A stretch of 64,000 nucleotides of DNA from Bacillus fonticola. GTDB lineage: Bacteria; Bacillota; Bacilli; Bacillales; JC228. This document shows positions 57,356 through 64,000 of the stretch, piece by piece. Under the pieces are notes generated by a model. The model was not told where the DNA came from. It did not search any database and saw nothing but the letters and a program-made list of their open reading frames with translations. The stretch spans positions 3,095,450 to 3,159,449 of the forward strand of contig NZ_CP052135.1 of the NCBI RefSeq assembly GCF_012955605.1. The letters run 5' to 3'. The first letter of the stretch is position 1, and each line of letters begins with the position of its first letter. The position numbers and the translations under genes were made by a program.

Positions 57356-59251
57356 TTAGCTAGATATCTTTTGCATCCGTCCCTGTTCAATATACACGAG
57401 TAAAATGGAGATGTCTGCCGGATTCACACCAGAAATACGAGATGCTTGTGCAATCGACAACGGGCGAACATCCTTCAACTTTTGTCGCGCTTCCGTTGCG
57501 ATTCCTGTCACTGTGTCATAATCCAAATCAATTGGAATCTTTTTGTTTTCCATCTTTTTGAGTCGCTCCACTTGTTGGTTCGATTTTTCTATATAACCTT
57601 CATATTTAATCTGAATTTCGACCTGTTCTTTCACTTCTGGATGCAGGACTTCCTCACTAGGAACTAATTTTTCAATATCTGCATAATGCATTTCCGGTCG
57701 CTTTAACAAATCGCCCGCACGGATACCATCTTTTAACGGACTGCCGCCTCTTTCAACAATCAAGCTTTGTACTTGTTCGTTCGGCTTCAAAATGAGTTTT
57801 GCGAGGCGTTCCTTTTCCATTTCAATTGCATGTTGCTTCTCTTGGAACTGTTTGTACCTTTCATCAGAAATGAGCCCAATTTGTTTGCCGACTTCCGTTA
57901 AGCGCAAATCTGCATTGTCATGACGTAGAAGCAAACGATACTCAGCACGTGATGTGAGTAAACGGTACGGTTCGTTCGTTCCTTTTGTTACAAGGTCATC
58001 AATAAGCACGCCAATATAGGCATCAGAGCGACTTAAAATAACTTCTTCTTCTCCAAGTGCTTTACGACCAGCGTTAATCCCAGCCATCATACCTTGCCCC
58101 GCTGCCTCTTCATATCCGCTCGTTCCATTGATTTGCCCTGCTGTATACAAATTATGAATCCTTTTCGTTTCTAGCGTCGGCCACAATTGAGTCGGTACGA
58201 TCGCATCGTATTCAATCGCATATCCCGCTCGCATCATCTGTGCTTTTTCTAAGCCAGGAATCGTTTGGAGCATCCGGCGTTGTACATCCTCAGGCAAACT
58301 TGTGGACAGCCCTTGAACGTACACTTCCTCTGTATTTCTACCTTCTGGCTCCAAAAAGATTTGGTGTCGCGGTTTATCATGAAAACGAACAATTTTGTCT
58401 TCAATAGACGGGCAGTAACGTGGTCCCGTCCCCTTCACCATGCCCGAGTACATCGGGGAACGATGCAAATTGTCGTCAATTAATTGATGCGTGTCCCCAC
58501 TCGTATACGTGAGCCAGCATGGCAGTTGGTCTGTAATAAACTGCGTCGTTTCATAAGAAAACGCCCGAGGCTCGTCGTCCCCAGGTTGAATTTCTGTTTT
58601 GTCGTAGTCAATGGTACGACTGTTCACACGAGGAGGTGTCCCCGTTTTAAATCGAACCATATCAAACCCTAGTTCTTGCAAGTGCTCAGACAGCTTAATC
58701 GAAGGCTGCTGATTGTTCGGTCCACTAGAATATTTCAATTCACCTAGAATAATCTCTCCGCGCAAAAAGGTTCCTGTCGTAATCACCACTGTTTTCGCTC
58801 TATAAGCTGCACCCGTATTTGTCACGACCCCAACACACGTATCTTCTTCAATGAGAAGCTCATCCACCATACCTTGCAACAATGTCAAATTCGGCTCATG
58901 CTCTAACGTCTTCTTCATTTCGTGTTGGTACGAAAATTTGTCCGCTTGTGCTCTAAGCGCGCGAACTGCAGGGCCTTTTCCTGTGTTCAGCATGCGCATT
59001 TGAATGTGTGTTTTGTCAATGTTGCGTGCCATTTCTCCACCGAGAGCATCAATTTCTCGGACAACAATCCCTTTTGCCGGACCACCAACAGACGGGTTAC
59101 AAGGCATAAACGCAACCATATCTAAATTCAGCGTAAGCATAAGCGTTTTCGCACCCATACGTGCCGCTGCAAGTCCAGCTTCACAACCAGCATGACCGGC
59201 ACCAATGACAATCGTATCAAAATCCCCAGCTTCATAACGTTCGATCGTCAC
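57356..59251 (-). CDS. mnmG: tRNA cmnm5U34-modification enzyme MnmG (GidA)
   Basis: 631 residues from the GTG at 59251 ([20 protein letters not shown]); AGGGAGG is 7 bases upstream. FAD motif [42 protein letters not shown]-terminal helical domain. Works with MnmE on wobble uridine. 36 bp after mnmE. Confidence 0.97.
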   Translation of the reverse strand: MTIERYEAGDFDTIVIGAGHAGCEAGLAAARMGAKTLMLTLNLDMVAFMPCNPSVGGPAKGIVVREIDALGGEMARNIDKTHIQMRMLNTGKGPAVRALRAQADKFSYQHEMKKTLEHEPNLTLLQGMVDELLIEEDTCVGVVTNTGAAYRAKTVVITTGTFLRGEIILGELKYSSGPNNQQPSIKLSEHLQELGFDMVRFKTGTPPRVNSRTIDYDKTEIQPGDDEPRAFSYETTQFITDQLPCWLTYTSGDTHQLIDDNLHRSPMYSGMVKGTGPRYCPSIEDKIVRFHDKPRHQIFLEPEGRNTEEVYVQGLSTSLPEDVQRRMLQTIPGLEKAQMMRAGYAIEYDAIVPTQLWPTLETKRIHNLYTAGQINGTSGYEEAAGQGMMAGINAGRKALGEEEVILSRSDAYIGVLIDDLVTKGTNEPYRLLTSRAEYRLLLRHDNADLRLTEVGKQIGLISDERYKQFQEKQHAIEMEKERLAKLILKPNEQVQSLIVERGGSPLKDGIRAGDLLKRPEMHYADIEKLVPSEEVLHPEVKEQVEIQIKYEGYIEKSNQQVERLKKMENKKIPIDLDYDTVTGIATEARQKLKDVRPLSIAQASRISGVNPADISILLVYIEQGRMQKISS

Positions 59252-59287
59252 GTTATATCCTCCCTTACGTTTCACACGTTAATTTCA

Positions 59288-60673
59288 TTATTTCCCTAAA
59301 CAGAACTGTGAAAACAGCTGATCGATTAAACTTTCCTGTACTTCTTCACCGATCACCTCGCCGAGAAGCTCCCAGGAACGAGTTAAATCAATTTGGACCA
59401 TATCAATAGGCACATCTAATTGCACCGCTTCTAACGCATCGCCAATAGCCTGCTCTGCTTGTTGTAACAAAGCAATATGACGACTGTTCGTCACGTATGT
59501 CAAATCGCCACCATCAAGCTCTCCTTCAAAGAAAAGCGACGCAATCGCTTCCTCTAACTCATCAACACCTTGCTCCTCAACAAGGGAGGTGAACACAATG
59601 GGGTGATCCGTTGCTAACCGTTCGAGCAGCTTTCGATCCACTTTTTGTGGAAGATCTAACTTGTTCACGATTACAATCGTATCCATCCCTTTGACCGCTT
59701 CAAACAATCTCTCATCCTCTTCCGTTAAAGGCTCATTTCCATTAATTACAAGAAGGATGAGATCTGCTTCCTTCAACACTTGACGGGAACGCTCCACTCC
59801 AATTCGTTCAACTAGATCTTCTGTTTCTCGAATTCCAGCAGTGTCGACAAGACGAAGCGGCACCCCTCTGACGTTCACATATTCTTCAATGACGTCACGT
59901 GTTGTTCCCGGAATATCGGTAACAATGGCTTTATTTTCGTGAACGAGACTATTCAGTAAAGACGACTTCCCGACGTTCGGTCTCCCAATAATGACAGTCG
60001 ATAACCCTTCCCGTAAAATCTTCCCTTGTCCTGCCGTTTGCAGTAATTTACGGATTTCTGTCTGTACATGTGTTGCTTTTTCTGTCAGCACATGGTGTGT
60101 CATCTCTTCCACATCATCATACTCGGGATAATCTATGTTTACTTCTACGTGAGCAAGCGTTTCTAAAATTTCTTGACGTAGCTTTTTCACAAGTTTTGAC
60201 AGACGTCCTTCTACTTGTTTCACCGCAACAGACATCGCCCGGTCCGTTTTAGCACGAATGATATCCATGACTGCTTCTGCCTGAGATAAGTCAATGCGCC
60301 CATGTAAAAAGGCCCGCTTCGTAAACTCACCTGGTTCAGCGAGACGAGCACCATTCGCTAACACAAGCTGCAATACTTTATGGACAGATAATAGACCCCC
60401 ATGACAATTGATTTCTACTACATGTTCGCGTGTAAACGTTCGTGGTGCCTTCATTACAGACACCATGGCCTCCTCGATAATGTCCTGGGTGTTAGGGTTT
60501 AGCACATGTCCGTAATGAATAGTATGACTGTCCACTTCAGTAAGAGCCCGTCCCCCTCTTGTCTGGAACAAGCGACTAGCAATCGTAATCGCCTCGTCAC
60601 CACTCAATCTCACAATCCCGATGGCACCTTCCCCCATTGGTGTCGAGATCGCCGCAATCGTCTCCATCTCCAT
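59288..60673 (-). CDS. mnmE: tRNA modification GTPase MnmE (TrmE)
   Basis: 461 residues. N-terminal tetrahydrofolate-binding domain ([20 protein letters not shown]), helical region split by a G domain ([34 protein letters not shown]), and C-terminal CLGK with the catalytic Cys. Partner of MnmG. GGAGG 9 bases before ATG 60673. Confidence 0.97.
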   Translation of the reverse strand: MEMETIAAISTPMGEGAIGIVRLSGDEAITIASRLFQTRGGRALTEVDSHTIHYGHVLNPNTQDIIEEAMVSVMKAPRTFTREHVVEINCHGGLLSVHKVLQLVLANGARLAEPGEFTKRAFLHGRIDLSQAEAVMDIIRAKTDRAMSVAVKQVEGRLSKLVKKLRQEILETLAHVEVNIDYPEYDDVEEMTHHVLTEKATHVQTEIRKLLQTAGQGKILREGLSTVIIGRPNVGKSSLLNSLVHENKAIVTDIPGTTRDVIEEYVNVRGVPLRLVDTAGIRETEDLVERIGVERSRQVLKEADLILLVINGNEPLTEEDERLFEAVKGMDTIVIVNKLDLPQKVDRKLLERLATDHPIVFTSLVEEQGVDELEEAIASLFFEGELDGGDLTYVTNSRHIALLQQAEQAIGDALEAVQLDVPIDMVQIDLTRSWELLGEVIGEEVQESLIDQLFSQFCLGK

Positions 60674-61071
60674 TTTACGTTCACCTCCCTGCTCTGTTCG
60701 TAAACATTACATTTATTCTATCTATATAAGAACATTCTCTGGCCTATTTTATACATTCTCTAAATGATAACCTTACCACAATCCCAAAAAAAAGAGAAGA
60801 GATATCCACAAGGGAAAACTCTTCTCAAACTTCAGTTTTTTATCAACATGTGGATAATCATTTCCTCAAAGATCTCCCTAGCGCTTTCCTACTACCAATG
60901 CCAATAACACCAATTAGTTTGTTTTTGTCATTTGAACTTCGGTTTATTCTTTACATTGCAAATTGGATCGTTTGAAATCAGTCGGCTGGAGCGAACCTCT
61001 CATCTCTGCATGGTTCCACTCTCCTTTGATGAATGTACGTCATCACCAGTAACCAGCACGGCTGACTCCAT
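60674..61071. other. Intergenic region between mnmE and jag
   Basis: About 400 bp. Two DnaA-box-like 9-mers: ATATCCACA at 60802 and perfect TGTGGATAA at 60849. The remaining open frame near 60932-61237 has no support and overlaps the jag terminator. Confidence 0.45.
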
Positions 61072-61110
61072 AAAAAAACTGAGGAGACTGTCTAATACAG
61101 TCTCCTCAGT
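61072..61110 (-). terminator. Terminator of jag
   Basis: ACTGAGGAGACTG pairs with CAGTCTCCTCAGT (13 bp) and is followed on the minus strand by seven T. It lies 13 bp after the stop codon. Confidence 0.95.
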
Positions 61111-61123
61111 TTCAGCAGCCTAT

Positions 61124-61741
61124 CTATTTTGTGAGCGAAATTACAACAGAACGCCTTGGTTCATTTCCTTGGGAAGTTGTAGAAATTCCTTTGTTACCGA
61201 TCAGTGCTGTATGAATGATTTTGCGCTCAGCCGCTGACATAGGCTCCAACTTAATGGCTCTACCTGATTGCTGCACTCGGTCCGCAGTTCGGCGTGCAAG
61301 TTGTTGCAAAGTTTCTTTTCTTTTTTCCAAGTACCCACCTGAATCGAGTTGAACAGAAACATATTCTTCACTAGCCTGACTCGCAACGAGCTGGACTATA
61401 TGTTGCAAAGCACTCAATGTAGCGCCACGCTTCCCTATTAATAAACCTGCTTCTTCTGTTTCACAAGAGACAAAAATGTCCTTGCCTTCTTGTTTGACAC
61501 TCACTTCTGCAGACGTAAGTCCCATGTGATGTAGGACGTCTTTCACGTATTGTTCTACGACTTCCAACGGCTGAACAACCTTTTTCACTTTCACAACAGC
61601 TGGTTTCGCACCAAATCCAAGAAACCCTTTCTTGCCTTCTTCTATTATTTCTACATATACGCGGTCTCTTGTGGTGGAAAGTTCCTTACATGCTGTCATG
61701 ACCGCTTCTTCCACGGTTTGTCCAGTCGCTGTATACGTCAT
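61124..61741 (-). CDS. jag: RNA-binding protein Jag (KhpB)
   Basis: 205 residues. Jag_N domain (AVMTACKELSTTRDRVYVEI), KH domain with LLIGKRGATLSALQHIV, and R3H domain (LEPMSAAERKIIHTAL). RNA chaperone that affects cell elongation. 5 bp after yidC, as in all Bacillus. Confidence 0.96.
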   Translation of the reverse strand: MTYTATGQTVEEAVMTACKELSTTRDRVYVEIIEEGKKGFLGFGAKPAVVKVKKVVQPLEVVEQYVKDVLHHMGLTSAEVSVKQEGKDIFVSCETEEAGLLIGKRGATLSALQHIVQLVASQASEEYVSVQLDSGGYLEKRKETLQQLARRTADRVQQSGRAIKLEPMSAAERKIIHTALIGNKGISTTSQGNEPRRSVVISLTK

Positions 61742-61746
61742 AACCC

Positions 61747-62520
61747 TTACTTCGCTCCCTTAGGTTTAGCTACTTCAGTTTTTTTTAGTTCCGGACCTTT
61801 AACCAACATAGTTTGAATAATCATGAAGATATTCCCGACAATCCAGTACAAAGGAAGGGCTGCAGGAAGATTAAAGGCAAAAATCACGATCATAATCGGC
61901 ATAAGCCAGAGCATCATTTGCATTTGTGGCATTTGAGCCTGTGCATTTCCGGCCATCATAATCTTTTGTTGGATAAACGTCGTTATCCCAGCAATAATCG
62001 GTAATAAGAATACTGGGTCAGGGTCACCCAATTGAAACCAAAGAAATGAATGTGTACTAATTTCTTGCGTACGCAAGATCGCATTGTAAAAAGCAATTAA
62101 AATTGGCATTTGAATCAAAATTGGAAAACAACCTGCCAATGGATTGACGCCATGCTTTTGAAAAAGTTGCATCATTTCTTGTTGCAATTTTTGTTGTGTC
62201 GCTTGGTCTTTCGAACTATATTTTTCACGCAGCGCTTTCATTTCAGGATTCAACGCTTGCATCGCCTTTGCGTTTCGTGTCTGTTTAATCATTAGAGGTA
62301 AAATCGCAAAACGAATTAAAATCGTGACAAAAATAATAGATAGTCCAAAGTTTTCGTTAAAAAATCCTGCAACGGTTATGATTAACCAAGACAGAGGAAA
62401 TACAAAATACTGGTTCCATATCCCTTCACTCTCCGAATTGATGTCACTCATGTCTGTACACCCAGACAATACGAGCACCGTGGAGATCAGTAAAAGGATA
62501 AGGTACTTTTTATTCTTCAA
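61747..62520 (-). CDS. yidC: Membrane protein insertase YidC/SpoIIIJ
   Basis: 257 residues from a TTG at 62520, with GGAGG 9 bases upstream. The longer frame to 62658 lacks a ribosome site. Lipoprotein signal [13 protein letters not shown] (lipidated Cys21), then five membrane helices with the [20 protein letters not shown] loop and [20 protein letters not shown]. Inserts membrane proteins and is needed in sporulation (SpoIIIJ). Basic C-terminal tail. Confidence 0.95.
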   Translation of the reverse strand: MKNKKYLILLLISTVLVLSGCTDMSDINSESEGIWNQYFVFPLSWLIITVAGFFNENFGLSIIFVTILIRFAILPLMIKQTRNAKAMQALNPEMKALREKYSSKDQATQQKLQQEMMQLFQKHGVNPLAGCFPILIQMPILIAFYNAILRTQEISTHSFLWFQLGDPDPVFLLPIIAGITTFIQQKIMMAGNAQAQMPQMQMMLWLMPIMIVIFAFNLPAALPLYWIVGNIFMIIQTMLVKGPELKKTEVAKPKGAK

Positions 62521-62685
62521 CGGCACTTTCCTCCCTTTTCCATGGCCAAAGACCCACAAATATATGACCTGCTTGTCCAAACGTATTGTAACATCTTTTC
62601 CCTTCATATGTAGAAAAAATCGCGTGACAAAGCTTGAACACATTCGACACTGTTTCATCTATCATGTAAGGGATTCACAAATATT

Positions 62686-63120
62686 TCAAGTAGAGTTGCG
62701 TACCCGTTTTGTTTGCGTTCGGATTCCACCACCATTGCTCAATTGCGATGAGTCGTTTCGTTTCTGAACGTACGTGCTTGCTGGCTGTAATAAGCGACCG
62801 ACACGAAAAACATGGACGAGCGATTGTTTCATTTCCTCAAATGTCATAGTAGCAACTGGTTTTCGAGCAATGACCACAAAGTCATATTCTTGGCGAATAT
62901 CGTCTTCTAGCTGCTGGAACAACTGACGCATACAACGCTTTATGTGATTTCTCTTGACGGCATTTCCTAACTTTTTGCTCACAGAAAGACCGACACGAAA
63001 ATGCGCTTGTCGCTCCTTAACTACAAAGTACACGACAAATTGCCGATTCGCCACAGATTTCCCATGATCAAACACATGTTGAAATTCAGATTGTTTTTTT
63101 ACCCTATATTCCTTTTTCAT
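62686..63120 (-). CDS. rnpA: Ribonuclease P protein component
   Basis: 144 residues; the family usually has about 110-120. Core is normal ([40 protein letters not shown] with the RNR motif, [14 protein letters not shown]). After about residue 110 comes an extra tail of about 30 residues rich in Gln, Ser and Arg. Binds the RNase P RNA for tRNA 5' maturation. The AAAGGA lies 12 bases from ATG 63120, a rather long spacing. Confidence 0.95.
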   Translation of the reverse strand: MKKEYRVKKQSEFQHVFDHGKSVANRQFVVYFVVKERQAHFRVGLSVSKKLGNAVKRNHIKRCMRQLFQQLEDDIRQEYDFVVIARKPVATMTFEEMKQSLVHVFRVGRLLQPASTYVQKRNDSSQLSNGGGIRTQTKRVRNST

Positions 63121-63210
63121 CTATAAGTTGCATCCTTTACTACCATTCCGTTTCCTTCAGGCCCCCTCCTCTTTTTTGTAAGGAAAGGGGTAATGGCTAT
63201 GTGTTCAAAG

Positions 63211-63242
63211 AGAAAAAAGACCACTGAGTCTAAATTCAGTGG
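63211..63242 (-). terminator. Hairpin between rpmH and rnpA
   Basis: Minus strand: CCACTGA and TCAGTGG form a 7-bp stem followed by TCTTTTTTC, immediately after the rpmH stop. It could stop most transcripts after rpmH, matching the high need for L34 over RnpA. Confidence 0.85.
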
Positions 63243-63243
63243 C

Positions 63244-63378
<135 letters not shown>

Positions 63379-63943
63379 CTATTTCGCACCTCCCCAGAGG
63401 ACGTTGATTCGTCTTCGTCAGACATTCTTTTTTATTATAAGGATCCCACTGCTCTCTGTCAACAGGTAGAGGAAAAATGATTCCCTCACGATTCATAACA
63501 CCCCTACACTCGTGGACAGCCGACTACATTTACAGCTGATTTTCCCTCCAAAACAAACCTGTGGATAAAATTCGACAACAAATTCCATTATCCACACCAG
63601 TTCTCGACAACTTTTGCTCACATTCACCCCTGTGGATAGTGAATTTTTCCACACGTTGTGGACCTGTGGATAATTTCGAAATGACATTGCTACCCCCTTC
63701 ATTCTCTGCTATGATAAATATGTTTTCACTTTGGACAACTTTGTGGACAAAGAAATGTTATCCACAGAGTGTGCATAATATGTGGATACGTTCTCCTCAA
63801 CCTATGTAAAACGTTGTCCACAATAGGTGGATACTGTCGAAAAACCGTTTTTCTACTATACTAGTAGTTTATGCACATGTTTCCCACAGCGAACGGGCCG
63901 TGTATGGATATGCAATGGTATGTATAGCAGGAGGTGCGTCTAT
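63379..63943. other. oriC: Origin region (oriC, dnaA-upstream part)
   Basis: DnaA boxes: TGTGGATAA 63560, TTATCCACA 63588, TGTGGATAG 63631, TTTTCCACA 63645, TGTGGATAA 63665, TGTGGACAA 63742, TTATCCACA 63758, TGTGGATAC 63781, TTGTCCACA 63814. Nine boxes or near-boxes in 260 bp between rpmH and the presumed dnaA. This is the bacterial incA-incB type box cluster; the unwinding element is expected beyond the window between dnaA and dnaN. Confidence 0.92.
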
Positions 63944-64000
63944 TTGGAGGTTGTACAACAACTGTACATAGCACTTCTAGAAGAGAAGGAGGGAACTCAT
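63944..64000 (+). CDS. Open frame at window end, possible dnaA 5' end
   Basis: TTG at 63944 is preceded by AGGAGG at 9 bases and reads 19 open codons, MEVVQQLYIALLEEKEGTH, off the window edge. This has weak likeness to the DnaA start (M-E..LW..AL). A second strong site, AAGGAGG, lies near 63984-63991 and could serve a start just past 64000. So this is either the N-terminus of DnaA or a short leader in front of it. Confidence 0.4.
   Translation, partial: MEVVQQLYIALLEEKEGTH

Noticed and set aside
60932..61237. Plus-strand open frame between mnmE and jag
   Set aside because: It crosses the jag terminator and enters jag on the opposite strand; no start site or motif supports it.

Overview
The window is chromosomal DNA of a low-to-mid GC Firmicute of the Bacillaceae, ending at the replication origin. 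Walking left from position 64000 the conserved Bacillus left-arm order is seen, mostly on the minus strand: rpmH, rnpA, yidC, jag, mnmE, mnmG, rsmG, noc, soj, spo0J, a DUF554 protein, yyaC, an MscS channel, a DUF951 protein, ychF, rpsF-ssb-rpsR, yybS, gdpP, rplI, dnaB, yycE-like, purA, an M23 endopeptidase, walR-walK-walH-walI-walJ, htrA, yyzF and rlmH. DnaA boxes crowd 63550-63830, and three parS sites (22707, 43261, 56525) mark the ParB loading zone. Ribosome binding sites are strong AGGAGG types and TTG/GTG starts are common, as in Bacillus. The K+/H+ antiporter and the many accessory repeats are compatible with an alkaliphilic or halotolerant species, but the species cannot be fixed from this alone. 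No tRNA, rRNA or CRISPR array was found.

Layout. 1-3260: end of a 6-phospho-beta-glucosidase, a beta-glucoside PTS transporter and a divergent GntR/UTRA regulator whose likely operator fills the spacer of the PTS promoter. 3261-4952: decayed IS91-type transposase. 4953-8868: redox/detoxification cluster (QorB-like, DoxX, luciferase-like oxidoreductase, a dead NAD(P)-binding gene) with a divergent TetR regulator. 8869-13904: an insertion-sequence battleground in which copies of one 1394-bp IS4-family element have broken and inverted a small retropepsin-like protease gene. 14133-28088: rlmH to dnaB core block. 28089-38888: an accessory island inserted between dnaB and rplI, holding a transposase gene interrupted by 28 tandem 20-bp repeats, then a LacI-ABC transporter-ThuA-dehydrogenase-isomerase operon. 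38889-43576: rplI to rpsF core block. 43577-47226: repeats and a dead transposase carrying another copy of the IS4 element. 47227-64000: ychF to oriC core block with a tyrosine recombinase and K+/H+ antiporter inserted.

How the genes work together. The wal operon senses and controls cell-wall turnover, with a LysM/G5/M23 endopeptidase just upstream. The gdpP-rplI-dnaB and rpsF-ssb-rpsR groups join c-di-AMP control, translation and replication. Soj, Spo0J, Noc, the parS sites and the DnaA boxes form the origin segregation and initiation module. The island operon is predicted to import an oligosaccharide or glycoside and process it by NAD-dependent sugar oxidation followed by TIM-barrel chemistry.

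The most rewarding items are: the IS-driven inversion that can be undone on paper from two pairs of 9-bp target duplications to restore a retropepsin gene coupled to an unknown 87-residue gene; the 560-bp minisatellite; an ABC permease with about 140 extra residues in its first outer loop; a DnaA-box cluster 50 kb from oriC; and several recurrent small foldback repeats.
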